64,000 bases of DNA from Kumtagia ephedrae (GCF_003012745.1 NZ_PXYK01000001.1:1-64000), one strand, 5' to 3'; shown: positions 9,116-18,172, numbered from the stretch's first letter. Program-made: numbers and translations. Notes: a model not told the origin generated them from the sequence alone.

Positions 9116-9430
9116 ATGAACGAGACGGACATATTCCGCGCGCTTTCCGATCCGACCCGACGGGCCGTGTTCGAGAAACTGGCGGCGGGCGAGAGGAACG
9201 CCACCGAGCTGCGCGAGGGTTTCGGCGTCTCGCAGCCGGCGATCTCGCAGCATCTGGCCATCCTGCGCGGCGCCGGCCTGATCCGCGAGCGGCGGGCCGG
9301 ACGGCACGTCCACTACAGCGTCGAGCCGGACGGGCTGGAGCCGCTGTTTTCCTGGATCGAGCGGCACCGCGCCTTCTGGCCGGCGCGGGTCGACCGCCTC
9401 AAGGATCTGCTCAGGGAGATGGACCAATGA
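9116..9430 (+). CDS. ArsR-family transcriptional repressor
   Basis: The 104-residue protein is a winged-helix regulator: LSDPTRRAVFEKLAAGERNA forms helices 1-2, VSQPAISQHLAILRGAGL is the recognition helix-turn-helix, and RERRAGRHVHYSV is the wing. It lacks the CxC metal site of metal-sensing ArsR proteins, so a non-metal ligand is expected. It overlaps the SRPBCC gene by four bases (ATGA), an arrangement common for ArsR-SRPBCC pairs. The palindrome immediately before its start suggests autorepression. Confidence 0.93.
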   Translation: MNETDIFRALSDPTRRAVFEKLAAGERNATELREGFGVSQPAISQHLAILRGAGLIRERRAGRHVHYSVEPDGLEPLFSWIERHRAFWPARVDRLKDLLREMDQ

Positions 9431-9822
9431 CCGCGACGACGATCGGCGAGGACGGCGAGGTGGTGGTCGAATGCGGCCTGGACGCCCCTGCCGAGCGGGT
9501 GTGGCGCGCGCTCGCCACCCCGGAACTCGCGGCCGACTGGCTGGATGCGACGTGGGCGGCGGGACGATGTGATGGCGATGTGCCGCCGGACCGGGAACCT
9601 CAACCCGACGGTCCGAACCCGGGAGCGAAAACGTTCGAGATCGTCGAGGCCGAACCGTTTTCGCGCCTTACCTACCGCTGGCGCGAGGGTCGCGTGGAGA
9701 GTTTCGTGACGGTCGAGCTGTCGCCGCGCGGAGCGAAAAGCACCTGGTTCCGGCTGGTTCACAGGCCGCCGGAATCCCGGACGGCCGCTAACGGCAACAC
9801 GCCGATGGCGCTCGCCGCCTAA
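9427..9822 (+). CDS. SRPBCC/AHSA1-like domain protein
   Basis: A 131-residue protein of the START/SRPBCC ligand-binding fold: it opens with EVVVECGLDAPAERVWRALATPELAADWL, the standard helix-grip beginning, and closes with the LTYRWREG and STWFRLVH strands. Family members bind hydrophobic ligands. Its coupling to the ArsR gene (ATGA overlap) implies joint expression, and a shared small-molecule signal with the divergent MFS pump is a reasonable inference. Confidence 0.82.
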   Translation: MTATTIGEDGEVVVECGLDAPAERVWRALATPELAADWLDATWAAGRCDGDVPPDREPQPDGPNPGAKTFEIVEAEPFSRLTYRWREGRVESFVTVELSPRGAKSTWFRLVHRPPESRTAANGNTPMALAA

Positions 9823-9882
9823 GCATGTCTCCCGAACGTGTGCAGCGGTTTCGGGACATCGGACATGCGCAAAATCAAGAAC

Positions 9883-9926
9883 CTACAGCGCGTCGCGTGA
9901 ATTCTTTTTCACGCGACGCGCTGTAG
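9883..9926. repeat. Perfect 19-bp inverted repeat upstream of clpP
   Basis: CTACAGCGCGTCGCGTGAA (9883-9901) is repeated in exact inverse at 9908-9926 with a 6-base loop of TTCTTT. The hairpin is 41 bases ahead of the clpP start. It may be an intergenic repeat unit of rhizobial type, or a terminator-like fold for the SRPBCC transcript, although no T-run follows it. Confidence 0.8.
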
Positions 9927-9966
9927 CCGAAGTCACTGCAACACGGAAAATCTGGAGGATCGCGCC

Positions 9967-10575
9967 ATGCGCGACACGATGCAACTCGTCCCCATGGTCG
10001 TCGAACAGTCGCCGCGCGGCGAGCGCTCGTTCGACATTTTTTCCCGCCTCCTGCGCGAGCGGATCGTCTTCCTGAACGGCATGGTCGACGACAATTCGGC
10101 GGCGCTGATCTGCGCCCAGTTGCTGTTCCTCGAAGCCGAGGATCCGAAGAAGGAGATCGCCTTCTACATCAACTCGCCGGGCGGCGTCGTAAGCAGCGGC
10201 TTCGCCATCTACGACACCATGCAGTTCATCAAATGCCCGGTGGCCACGCTGTGCATGGGCACCGCTTGCTCGATGGGCTCGTTCCTGCTGATGGCGGGCG
10301 AACCCGGCCGCCGCGTCGCGCTGCCCAATTCCAGCATCGTCGTGCATCAGCCGCTCGGCGGCTTCCAGGGCCAGGCTTCCGACATCGAGCGCCACGCCCG
10401 GAACATCCTCAAGACCAAGCGCCGCATGATCAGGCTCTATGCAAGGCATTGCGGCCGCACCGAGGAAGAGGTGGAGCGCACGCTCGACCGCGACTTCTTC
10501 ATGACGGCGGAGGAAGCAAGGGATTGGGGCATCGTCGACAAGGTCAACGGCAATCGCCTGGATGTCGAAGGATGA
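9967..10575 (+). CDS. clpP: ClpP protease subunit, orphan paralog
   Basis: The 202-residue product is a ClpP-family serine peptidase with the catalytic triad in place: Ser102 in GTACSMGS, His127 in VVHQPLGG and Asp176 in DRDFF. The family-typical YINSPGGVV and [12 protein letters not shown] segments are present. It has no clpX next to it and departs from the usual housekeeping form (GTACSMGS instead of GQAASMGS, and an unusual GEPGRR loop), so it is probably a secondary ClpP as found in several rhizobia. A clear GGAGG lies eight bases before the ATG. It is convergent with nadE. Confidence 0.9.
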   Translation: MRDTMQLVPMVVEQSPRGERSFDIFSRLLRERIVFLNGMVDDNSAALICAQLLFLEAEDPKKEIAFYINSPGGVVSSGFAIYDTMQFIKCPVATLCMGTACSMGSFLLMAGEPGRRVALPNSSIVVHQPLGGFQGQASDIERHARNILKTKRRMIRLYARHCGRTEEEVERTLDRDFFMTAEEARDWGIVDKVNGNRLDVEG

Positions 10576-10659
10576 TTGGAAAAGCCCGAAGGTGGGCTTC
10601 CCTCCGTTTGGCTTGCGAGTACCTATGATGGTACGGTCGGCACTCCGGATATCGTCGGC

Positions 10660-12333
10660 CTACCCCCGGTCGCGGAAACGGTTGGTGATCGGGTAGCGGC
10701 GGTCCCGGCCGAAATTCTTTCTGGTGATCTTGACGCCGGGCGCCGCCTGCCGGCGCTTGTATTCGGCGATGTAGAGCAGGTGCTCGATCCGGTGCACCGT
10801 GTCGCGGTCGTGGCCGCGCGCCACGATCTCGTCGACCCCCATCTCGTTCTCGACCAGGCATTCGAGGATGTCGTCGAGCACCGGATAGGGCGGCAGCGAA
10901 TCCTGGTCCGTCTGCTTCTCGCGCAATTCGGCCGACGGCGCCTTGTCTATGATGTTCTGCGGGATCACCTCGCCGGAGGGCCCGAACGCGCCCGGCGGCA
11001 CGTTGCCGTTGCGCCAACGCGCCAGCGCGTAGACCTGCATCTTGTAGAGGTCCTTGATCGGATTGAAGCCGCCGTTCATGTCGCCATAGAGCGTGGCGTA
11101 GCCGACCGACATCTCGCTCTTGTTGCCGGTGGTCACCACCATCGAGCCGAACTTGTTGGAGATCGCCATCAGGATGGTGCCGCGCGCCCGGCTCTGCAGG
11201 TTCTCCTCGGTGATGCCTTCCTTGGTGCCCTCGAAGAGCTGCGTCAGCGCATGCGAAAAGCCCTCGACCGGCTCGGCGATCGGCACGATGTCGTAGCGGG
11301 AGCCGAGCGCGCGGGCGCAGTCCTCGGCGTCCTTGAGCGATTCCATCGAGGTGTAGCGGTAGGGCATCATCACGGCGCGCAGCCGCTCCTCGCCAAGCGC
11401 GTCGACGGCGAGGGCCGCGCAGATCGCCGAATCGATGCCGCCGGAGAGGCCGAGCACGACGTTCTTGAAGCCGTTCTTGTTGACGTAGTCGCGTAGTCCG
11501 AGCATGCAGGCGCGGTAGTCGGCTTCCTCCTTCTCCGGAATTTTCGACATCGGCCCGCCGGTGCAGGTCCAGCCTTCCGCACTTCGCTTCCAGGTGGTGA
11601 CGGCGAGCTGTTCCTCGAACTGCGACATCTGCATGGCCAGCGCCTTGTCGGCATTGATGGCGAAGGAGGCGCCGTCGAAGATCAATTCGTCCTGGCCGCC
11701 GAGCTGGTTGGCGAAGAGCAGCGGCAGGCCGCTCTCGATCACCTGGCGGATCGCCACCTGGTGGCGCACGTCGAGCTTGCCCCGATAGTAGGGCGAGCCG
11801 TTCGGCACCAAAAGCAGCTCGGCGCCGCTCTCGGCCAGCGTCTCGCACACACCGAGGTCGTTCCAGATGTCCTCGCAGATCGGGATGCCGAGCCGCACGC
11901 CGCGGAAATTCACCGGTCCCGGCATGTCCGGACCGGCCTGAAAGACGCGCTTCTCGTCAAACTCGCCATAGTTCGGCAGGTCGACCTTGTAGCGCTCGGC
12001 GACGATCTTGCCGCCGTCGAGCAGCATGATCGAATTGTGGGTGCCGCTCTTGCGCTTCAGCGGCGTGCCGATAATCACGCCCGGCCCGCCGTCGGCGGTG
12101 TCGGCGGCGAGTTCCTCAACCGCCCTCTCGCAGGCGGCCAGCAGCGCCGGCTTCAGCACCAGATCCTCCGGCGGGTAGCCAACGATGAACAGTTCCGTGA
12201 ACAGCACAAGGTCGGCGCCCTGGCGGGCGGCGTCGGCGCGCGCCTCGCGCGCCCTGGCAAGGTTGCCGGCGACATCGCCGACGGTCGGGTTGAGCTGGGC
12301 GACGGCGATGCGGAGTATGTCTGGCGCGGTCAT
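10660..12333 (-). CDS. nadE: NAD+ synthase, glutamine-dependent
   Basis: The 557-residue enzyme makes NAD from deamido-NAD with ammonia drawn from glutamine. The N-terminal nitrilase-type glutaminase has its triad in FTELFIVGYPPEDL, YKVDLPNYGEFDEKR and PICEDIW; the C-terminal ATP-pyrophosphatase half has the P-loop LGLSGGIDSA near residue 295 and the TGNKSEMSVGY loop. Length fits the two-domain bacterial form. The start at 12333 (ATG, MTAPDILRIAVAQLNP) is chosen over an upstream ATG at 12369 because it matches the usual N-terminus. Confidence 0.95.
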   Translation of the reverse strand: MTAPDILRIAVAQLNPTVGDVAGNLARAREARADAARQGADLVLFTELFIVGYPPEDLVLKPALLAACERAVEELAADTADGGPGVIIGTPLKRKSGTHNSIMLLDGGKIVAERYKVDLPNYGEFDEKRVFQAGPDMPGPVNFRGVRLGIPICEDIWNDLGVCETLAESGAELLLVPNGSPYYRGKLDVRHQVAIRQVIESGLPLLFANQLGGQDELIFDGASFAINADKALAMQMSQFEEQLAVTTWKRSAEGWTCTGGPMSKIPEKEEADYRACMLGLRDYVNKNGFKNVVLGLSGGIDSAICAALAVDALGEERLRAVMMPYRYTSMESLKDAEDCARALGSRYDIVPIAEPVEGFSHALTQLFEGTKEGITEENLQSRARGTILMAISNKFGSMVVTTGNKSEMSVGYATLYGDMNGGFNPIKDLYKMQVYALARWRNGNVPPGAFGPSGEVIPQNIIDKAPSAELREKQTDQDSLPPYPVLDDILECLVENEMGVDEIVARGHDRDTVHRIEHLLYIAEYKRRQAAPGVKITRKNFGRDRRYPITNRFRDRG

Positions 12334-12413
12334 GACATGCGATTTAACCCGCGCGCGCCCGCGCGGCAATGCCGGGCGGGCGCGTCAGCGTCGCGGGTCG
12401 TGCGCCAGGATGC

Positions 12414-14414
12414 TCAGGCCACTTCGGCAGCCTCGTCCTCGCGCCTCAGATCGGGCGGCGTCGCCTCGTCGGTGAGTGCCGTCACCGCCGCCTCCAGCGT
12501 CAGCGACTGCTGGTCGCGCGAGCCGAGCCGACGCATGTTGACGGTGCCCTCCTCCGCCTCGCGCTTGCCGCAGACGAGGATCACGGGCACCTTGGCCAGC
12601 GAGTGCTCGCGGACCTTGTAGTTGATCTTCTCGTTGCGCAGATCCGCCTCGGCGGCCAGCCCCGCCGCCTTCAGCCGCTTCACCACCTTTTCGGCATAGG
12701 CGTCGGCATCGGACGTGATGGTCGCCACCACCACCTGCAGCGGCGCGAACCACAGCGGCATCTGCCCGGCATGGCTCTCGATCAGGATGCCGAGGAAGCG
12801 TTCGAGCGAGCCGCAGATCGCGCGGTGCACCATCACCGGCTGCTTCTTCTCCGAATCGGAGCCGATGTAGAAGGCGCCGAACCGCTCCGGCAGGTTGAAA
12901 TCCACCTGCGTGGTGCCGCACTGCCACTCGCGGCCGATGGCGTCCTTCAGCGTGTATTCGAACTTCGGCCCGTAGAACGTGCCCTCGCCCTCGTTGATGC
13001 CGGTCTTGATGCGGTTGTCCTCGCGCGCCATGCGGCCGAGCGCGCGCTTCAGAATGTCTTCCGCGTGGTCCCACATGGCGTCGGTGCCGACGCGTTTCTC
13101 CGGCCGAGTGGCGAGCTTCACCACGACCTCGTCAAATCCGAAATCCTTGTAGACCGACATCATCAGGTCGTTGATCTTCAGTATTTCCGCCTCGAGCTGC
13201 TCCTCCGTGCAGAAGATGTGAGCGTCGTCCTGCGTGAAGGCGCGCACACGCATCAGCCCGTGCAGCGCGCCCGACGCCTCGTAGCGATGCACGTTGCCGA
13301 ATTCGGCAAGCCGGATCGGCAGATCGCGGTACGACTTCAGACCATGCTTGAAGATCTGCACATGGCCGGGGCAGTTCATCGGCTTCAGCGCGAAGACACG
13401 CTGGTCGGCTTCCGGATCGTCGGGATGGGTGAAGGCATGCGCCGACTTCACCGCGAACATGTTCTCCTGGTACCAGCCCCAGTGGCCCGACGTCTCCCAC
13501 AGGCTCTTGTCGAGGACCTGCGGGGCGTTGACCTCCTGGTAGTCGTCGCCGAGGCGGCGACGCATATAGGCGATGAGATTCTGGAACATCTTCCAGCCCT
13601 TGGCGTGCCAGAAGACGACGCCCGGGCCCTCTTCCTGGAAATGGAAGAGATCCATCTCGCGCCCCAGCCGGCGGTGGTCGCGCTTCTCGGCCTCCTCCAG
13701 CATGTGGAGATAGGCGTCGAGTTGCGTCTGGTCGGCCCAGGCGGTGCCGTAGATGCGCGTCAGCATTGGATTGTTGGCATCGCCGCGCCAGTAGGCGCCA
13801 GCCACCTTCATCAGCTTGAAGGCGTTGCCGATCTGCCCGGTCGAGGCCATGTGCGGCCCGCGGCAGAGATCGAACCAGTCGCCCTGGAAGTAGATCTTCA
13901 GGTCCTGGTCTTCGGGAATGGCCTCGATCAACTCGATCTTGTAGGCCTCACCCTTGTCGCGAAACACTTTTTTCGCACGCTCGCGGTCCCACACCTCCTT
14001 GGTGAAGGGTTTGTTGCGCAAAATGATCTCGCGCATCTTCTTCTCGATGACCGGAAAGTCCTCGGGCGTGAACGGCTCGTTACGGGCAAAGTCGTAGTAG
14101 AACCCGTTTTCGATGACCGGGCCGATGGTTACCTGGGTGCCCGGCCACAGCTCCTGAACCGCCTCCGCCAGCACGTGCGCGGCGTCGTGGCGGATAAGTT
14201 CCAAGGCGCGCGGGTCGTCGCGGGTGACGATCTCGACCTTGCCCGAGCGGCCGACCGGATCGGACAGATCGCGCACTGTACCGTCGAGCGCATAGGCGAC
14301 CGCCTTCTTGGCGAGCGATTTCGAGATCGACTCCGCGAGCGCGGCGCCGGTCGTCGCCGCGTCGTAGTCGCGGACGGAACCATCGGGAAATGTCAGGGGA
14401 ACGGACTGGGACAT
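12414..14414 (-). CDS. thrS: Threonine-tRNA ligase
   Basis: A 666-residue class II aminoacyl-tRNA synthetase. The TGS domain covers roughly residues 1-65, the editing domain carries [12 protein letters not shown] with its HxxxH zinc-like motif, and the catalytic core has [23 protein letters not shown] and the zinc cysteine and histidines. The C-terminal anticodon-binding domain is intact. The final [15 protein letters not shown] tail is slightly extended compared with common forms. No leader or attenuator structure was seen in the 111 bases upstream. Confidence 0.97.
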   Translation of the reverse strand: MSQSVPLTFPDGSVRDYDAATTGAALAESISKSLAKKAVAYALDGTVRDLSDPVGRSGKVEIVTRDDPRALELIRHDAAHVLAEAVQELWPGTQVTIGPVIENGFYYDFARNEPFTPEDFPVIEKKMREIILRNKPFTKEVWDRERAKKVFRDKGEAYKIELIEAIPEDQDLKIYFQGDWFDLCRGPHMASTGQIGNAFKLMKVAGAYWRGDANNPMLTRIYGTAWADQTQLDAYLHMLEEAEKRDHRRLGREMDLFHFQEEGPGVVFWHAKGWKMFQNLIAYMRRRLGDDYQEVNAPQVLDKSLWETSGHWGWYQENMFAVKSAHAFTHPDDPEADQRVFALKPMNCPGHVQIFKHGLKSYRDLPIRLAEFGNVHRYEASGALHGLMRVRAFTQDDAHIFCTEEQLEAEILKINDLMMSVYKDFGFDEVVVKLATRPEKRVGTDAMWDHAEDILKRALGRMAREDNRIKTGINEGEGTFYGPKFEYTLKDAIGREWQCGTTQVDFNLPERFGAFYIGSDSEKKQPVMVHRAICGSLERFLGILIESHAGQMPLWFAPLQVVVATITSDADAYAEKVVKRLKAAGLAAEADLRNEKINYKVREHSLAKVPVILVCGKREAEEGTVNMRRLGSRDQQSLTLEAAVTALTDEATPPDLRREDEAAEVA

Positions 14415-14525
14415 AAGATGCTCCTGCTATCCAGTCCCGCAAACGAGCGCGGGTGGTGAATGCCGGCAAGCCGGCAGCAGCGGCTTTTAGTAGCCGCAGG
14501 CGCCCGCGTAAAGCAGGATTGCCCG

Positions 14526-15050
14526 ATGATTCTCTTTCGCGGAGCAATCGGGCCGATGTTCCTCCTGAAACGCAGCGTGAAGCGAAAGCCGGACCTGCAA
14601 TGGGCGCTTGGCGACCGCCAGTTCTTCGCCTGCGGCGCCTGCCATATCCTTGCCTATGCCTTCCTGGGGAAGTACCCCGCCTCGGGCTTCGGCGCGGTCT
14701 GGATCAAGCCGGCCGCCGGCTACACCGGCAATCACGTCGTCGCCACCGACGGCGATATCGCCTTCGATTATCACGGCTTTTCACGCTGGCGGCACCTCCT
14801 GGAGCACACGACACGCAAGGCCGAGCGGCTGATGCCTGGCTGGAGCTGTACCTTGGTGCCACTGCCGCCGGAGGCACTGACCTCGGAGGCAAGGTCGAAA
14901 GAGACCGAAGGGTTGTGGTTGCGCGGGCCGGAACAGTATCTGCACGACGCGCTGCCGCACGCCCGCGCCTTTCTCGACCGGTTCGAGCCACCGGAGGGCG
15001 CTCAGGGACTCTCCAGCCGAAAATACCGCCACGGGGTGAACCAGCGATAG
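14526..15050 (+). CDS. Conserved hypothetical protein beside yidD
   Basis: The 174-residue product is not recognised as a named family. It has a central GDRQFFACGACHILAYAF segment with two cysteines and a WIKPAAGYTGNHVVATDG stretch, and no signal peptide or membrane helix. It is divergent from thrS and its last 49 bp overlap the 3' end of the convergent yidD. Codon use is like its neighbours. Continuous coding on this strand with alphaproteobacterial composition supports a real gene, but nothing points to a function. Confidence 0.7.
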   Translation: MILFRGAIGPMFLLKRSVKRKPDLQWALGDRQFFACGACHILAYAFLGKYPASGFGAVWIKPAAGYTGNHVVATDGDIAFDYHGFSRWRHLLEHTTRKAERLMPGWSCTLVPLPPEALTSEARSKETEGLWLRGPEQYLHDALPHARAFLDRFEPPEGAQGLSSRKYRHGVNQR

Positions 15051-15373
15051 CGCGCGGACAGCCGCTCCGGCACGTTGTCGATGCCCTGCGTGCCACCAGG
15101 ACCGCAGCGCATCACGCGGAACAGCCCCATCCACCCGCCTGCCCATAAACCGTGGCGGGCGATCGCCTCATAGGAATATTCCGAGCAGGTCGGCAGGTGG
15201 CGGCAGGTATTGCCGACGAAGCCGGAAAGCGTGAGTTGGTAGAGGCGCACAATGCCGGTGCCGAGAAGACGTCCTGGCGTCTTCCGCCAGGGGCCGCGCC
15301 AGTTGCGGCCGCGCGGGCGGCGGGCCTCGCGCCCATCGTCTTTCCCCGACCCGCGGCATGCCTTGTGCTCCAT
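15002..15373 (-). CDS. yidD: Membrane protein insertion efficiency factor YidD
   Basis: The 123-residue protein carries the whole YidD signature: IRLYQLTLS-like segment (VRLYQLTLSGFVG), CRHLPTCSEYSYEAIARHG and RCGPGGTQGIDNVP. YidD is a small peripheral membrane protein that aids YidC-dependent insertion. The ATG at 15373 gives a normal length with the arginine-rich lead common in rhizobial forms; the frame remains open to 15637 but that extension has no family likeness. It is not beside rpmH-rnpA here. Confidence 0.93.
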   Translation of the reverse strand: MEHKACRGSGKDDGREARRPRGRNWRGPWRKTPGRLLGTGIVRLYQLTLSGFVGNTCRHLPTCSEYSYEAIARHGLWAGGWMGLFRVMRCGPGGTQGIDNVPERLSARYRWFTPWRYFRLESP

Positions 15374-15679
15374 CGCCCAGACATGTTCATCCCGAACGAT
15401 CTTGGCAAGAGGCTGCCTGGGCCGAGCTCGGCTCAGGAGAATGGTCGGAGGCCGTTCCTGGAGGGTGGAAATGTCTTCGCCGGAATCCGTTCGCGGCTGC
15501 GCGGCGTGTCGAACGGGTGTCCGCCCGGCCGGTACTGGAACGTAGCGATCCGAAGAACGTCGGCGAAGATTTCGAGAAAGTCGCGCATCACGGTTCTCCT
15601 TCGAGGGGATTGAACCGCCGCTGGCACCCGGCTTCAAACGAGTATAGTGTTGGCATCGTATGCCTTGAGGTTATGCGAA
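15374..15679. other. Divergent intergenic region yidD / LysR, no gene seen
   Basis: About 306 bases between the yidD start and the LysR start. No RNA gene, repeat or family-like reading frame was found; it should hold the two promoters, but I could not assign boxes with confidence. Confidence 0.4.
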
Positions 15680-16669
15680 ATGAAACGCGGACGCCTGCCG
15701 CTCACCGCCCTGCGCAGCTTCGAGGCGGCCGGCCGGCATTCGAGCTTCAGCCGCGCGGCCGACGAACTCTACGTCTCGCAGGCGGCGATCAGCCGCCAAG
15801 TCCGCGAATTGGAAGCTTCGGTCGGCCGGGCGCTGTTCTTCCGCAATCACCGCCAGGTCGTTCTCACCGAGGCGGGCCGGCACCTTCTCGACCAGTTGAC
15901 GCAAAGTTTCGACGCCATCGACCGCCGGCTCGGCGAGATCATCGAGCGGCCGGCCCAGCATGTGGTGACGGTCAGCGTCGAGCCGTCGCTGGCGGCGGCC
16001 TGGCTGGTGCCGAGGCTGAACGCCTTCAATGCCGTGCTGCCGGACGTCGACGTCTCGATCGACGCGAGCCCGCTGCTGGTCGACTTCAGAGGGCACCGGT
16101 TCGACCTGGCGATCCGCCACGGCATGACGGCGACGTCCTGGCCGCGGACGCAGTCGCGCCATCTGTTCGACTGCACGAGGACGGCCCTGATGGCGCCGGC
16201 GATGCTGGCCGCGGGACCTCCCGTCACGTCCGCCGCGGATCTCCTCCACTTTCCCCTTCTTCACGAGGACGACCGCGACGGCTGGGCCGACTGGTTCAAG
16301 GCAGCCGGCGCCGGAGCCACGGAGCCGCGTCGCGGACCGATCTTTCCCGATGCCGCGCTCTCCGCGCAGAGCGCAGCGCTCGGCCATGGCGTCGCGCTCG
16401 GCTGCCGGCTGCTGACCTGGCCGGACTTCTCGGCCGGCAGGTTGATCGCACCGGTGGATTTCGAGATCCCGGGCGGTGCCTATTGGCTGGTCGCATCGGG
16501 TTTCGACCGGCTCAGCGAGCCGGCAAAGGCCTTCGCGGAGTGGGTTGCAGAGGAAATCGCGAGAGACCTCGGCGTGATCGACGCAGCTACACCATCGGCC
16601 GATGAAAGCAAAATTGCATCACGTCAAAGCGAGGATCGGTTCGGACCGCCATCGACGGTTGAGCGCTGA
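15680..16669 (+). CDS. LysR-type regulator, GcvA-like
   Basis: The 329-residue product is a LysR regulator of the GcvA subgroup. The N-terminal winged helix reads LPLTALRSFEAAGRHSSFSR then AADELYVSQAAISRQVRELE, as in GcvA/AmpR proteins, and the effector domain follows. The ATG at 15680 is preferred to an upstream ATG at 15647 because the family starts with MKRGRLPLTALR. No obvious target is adjacent in divergent position apart from yidD. The 3' end overlaps hepT by 46 bp in convergent orientation, and the last 20 codons look like an extension beyond the usual family end. Confidence 0.9.
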   Translation: MKRGRLPLTALRSFEAAGRHSSFSRAADELYVSQAAISRQVRELEASVGRALFFRNHRQVVLTEAGRHLLDQLTQSFDAIDRRLGEIIERPAQHVVTVSVEPSLAAAWLVPRLNAFNAVLPDVDVSIDASPLLVDFRGHRFDLAIRHGMTATSWPRTQSRHLFDCTRTALMAPAMLAAGPPVTSAADLLHFPLLHEDDRDGWADWFKAAGAGATEPRRGPIFPDAALSAQSAALGHGVALGCRLLTWPDFSAGRLIAPVDFEIPGGAYWLVASGFDRLSEPAKAFAEWVAEEIARDLGVIDAATPSADESKIASRQSEDRFGPPSTVER

Positions 16670-17016
16670 CGTGCGGTGCGTGCAGCCGCAACCATGGGCG
16701 GAAGGAAGTTGTGCGCCGTAGTCCACAGTACGGAAAGGTCGACGCCGCCATAGCCATGGCTCAGGCGGTTTCGCATCGCATACGCCGCCCTCACCTGCAG
16801 ATCGGGATATTTCCGTTCGATGCCCGGATCGATCTTGAGGATTCTGCCCGAGGCCTCGCCAACCACCTCAAGACACTTCCATACGGCGAGATGGGTGCGA
16901 TGATCCTCTTCAAACTGCTCGAACGTCATTCCGCCAAGGAGCGCAGGAACACGTTCGCCCCAAAGAACGATATCCGACAGCAATTCCAAGAACCGGCTAT
17001 CGGGCTGGTCCTTCAT
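16624..17016 (-). CDS. hepT: HepT-like RNase toxin (type VII TA)
   Basis: A 130-residue DUF86/HEPN protein. The RX4HXY catalytic motif is present as R82, H87 and Y89 in RNRLSHGY, with the preceding LEVVGEASGRI helix typical of the family. HepT enzymes are ribonucleases kept inactive by their MntA partner, which adenylylates a tyrosine next to the motif. The start overlaps the MntA stop by four bases (ATGA), so the pair is translationally coupled. The C-terminal dozen residues run into the 3' end of the convergent LysR gene. Confidence 0.93.
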   Translation of the reverse strand: MKDQPDSRFLELLSDIVLWGERVPALLGGMTFEQFEEDHRTHLAVWKCLEVVGEASGRILKIDPGIERKYPDLQVRAAYAMRNRLSHGYGGVDLSVLWTTAHNFLPPMVAAARTARQRSTVDGGPNRSSL

Positions 17017-17312
17017 AGGGGACGCACGTCCCGCCGAACCCTTGCGGCGACCGGCTCGGAAAACCCGCCGGGCGTCATGATGTCCACGGGCACGCCCAGC
17101 AATTCCGAAATATCGCTTTGCAGCCCATCTAGATGAACGAAGGTGGTCTCCCCATGCCGGCCATCGACCAGAATATCCAGGTCGCTGCCATCGACGTCCT
17201 CGCCGCGGGCCACCGAGCCGAAGACGCGCGGGTTGCTGACGGGATAACGCGCGATGATCGCGCGCACCTCGTCCCGATGTCTTGCCAGCGCTTCCGAGGG
17301 TCGCATCGCCAT
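17013..17312 (-). CDS. mntA: MntA-like nucleotidyltransferase antitoxin
   Basis: The 99-residue product is a minimal nucleotidyltransferase with an exact GSX10DXD motif (G32-S33, D44-x-D46 in SDLDILVD). Such proteins act as antitoxins by transferring AMP to the HepT partner encoded next. Size and gene order (antitoxin first, ATGA overlap) match the MntA-HepT class. ATG codons at 17312 and 17306 are both possible; the first is given. The pair sits between a LysR gene and a Fe-S scaffold gene and has the same orientation as the latter, with only 26 bases between them. Confidence 0.92.
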   Translation of the reverse strand: MAMRPSEALARHRDEVRAIIARYPVSNPRVFGSVARGEDVDGSDLDILVDGRHGETTFVHLDGLQSDISELLGVPVDIMTPGGFSEPVAARVRRDVRPL

Positions 17313-17338
17313 CGCTCCGGCCAGGTTCCGTTCCGGCG

Positions 17339-17785
17339 TCAGGCCGCCTTCTCGGCCTGCTTGCGCTCGATCTGGCCGATGGCGTCCACCACGGCGTCGA
17401 AGGTCAGCATGGTCGAGGCGTGACGCGCCTTGTAGTCGCGCACAGGCTCCAGATATTTGAGGTCGGCGAAACGGCCGATCGGCGGCGGACCATTCTCCTT
17501 CAGCATTTTTCGCATCGCCTCGCGCACCTCGCGCAACTCGTCGGCGGTCGCACCGACGACGTTCTGCGCCATGATAGCCGAGGAGGCCTGTCCGAGCGCG
17601 CAGGCTTTCACGTCGTGGGCGAAATCGGTCACCACGCCATCGCGCATCGACAGGTCTACGACCACGGTCGAGCCGCACAGCTTGGAATGCGCCCGCGCCG
17701 TCGCATCGGGATCGGCCAGCCGGCCGATGCGGCCGATATTGCCGGCAAAGCCAAGGATTTTCGCGTTGTAGACGTCGTCGATCAT
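17339..17785 (-). CDS. IscU/NifU-like iron-sulfur cluster scaffold protein
   Basis: A 148-residue protein related to the U-type Fe-S scaffold fold. The first conserved cysteine is in KLCGSTVVVDL and the second in ACALGQASSAIMA; the third cysteine of canonical IscU is not obvious, as is usual for the rhizobial subgroup of this protein. The ATG at 17785 (MIDDVYNAKILGFAGNIG) matches the family; upstream in-frame sequence is ignored. It is divergent from folE. Whether it builds clusters or serves another sulfur role cannot be told from sequence. Confidence 0.82.
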   Translation of the reverse strand: MIDDVYNAKILGFAGNIGRIGRLADPDATARAHSKLCGSTVVVDLSMRDGVVTDFAHDVKACALGQASSAIMAQNVVGATADELREVREAMRKMLKENGPPPIGRFADLKYLEPVRDYKARHASTMLTFDAVVDAIGQIERKQAEKAA

Positions 17786-18172
17786 GATCGCGATCCATTG
17801 CTCACTGTCGGCGGTCGGCGCCGCTCGCAGCCTTCGGTCACCTATATAGTGCGTCAGGCAAATCCCCGCATGCACATTTTCGCCGGTCGGGCCTCGCCAG
17901 TGAAGCGCCGGGCTCGATGCGGCAGGCCAACCGAATGATTTTCGCCGAAATCACGCTTGCCATTCCGCCCGAAGGCCATGGCGCAAGCGGACTGTGTCAT
18001 TCCGGCGTCTTTCATTGACGCCTGCGCCCCTTATATAATGATCCGGTCCGGGTCGCAGGCTCGGACATGCCGTATTGCCGCTTTTCGGACACCGCAGGGT
18101 CAGGTGGCCGCGAAAGGCAGTGGTCCGTTCAACTCGTCGCTCCAGAGAGAGCGACTACGGGAGACTCCTTTC
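17786..18172. other. Divergent intergenic region, scaffold gene / folE
   Basis: 387 bases with no convincing gene. A frame open ahead of folE from 17957 has no family likeness. The plus strand holds a good TATAAT box described separately; on the minus side the stretch CACCTATATAG near 17839 is the only promoter-like sequence seen. Confidence 0.4.
18015..18039 (+). promoter_or_regulatory. Candidate folE promoter
   Basis: A perfect TATAAT hexamer lies at 18034-18039, about 134 bases before the folE start, in an otherwise GC-rich region. TTGACG at 18015-18020 is only 13 bases upstream, shorter than the normal 16-18 base spacer, so the true -35 box may be the poorer sequence just before it. Confidence 0.35.

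Noticed and set aside
7750-9261. A 503-aa version of the MFS transporter starting within or beyond arsR
   Set aside because: The first 92 codons are antisense to arsR and its operator and are not hydrophobic; the ATG at 8985 begins the first membrane helix region.
10580-10600. Hairpin AAGCCC/GGGCTT between clpP and nadE as a bidirectional terminator
   Set aside because: The stem is six base pairs and there is no T-run on either side, so I do not call it a terminator.
12369-14459. Long plus-strand frame antisense to thrS
   Set aside because: High-GC DNA keeps antisense frames open; its translation is His/Arg/Leu-rich without any domain, while thrS is certain on the other strand.
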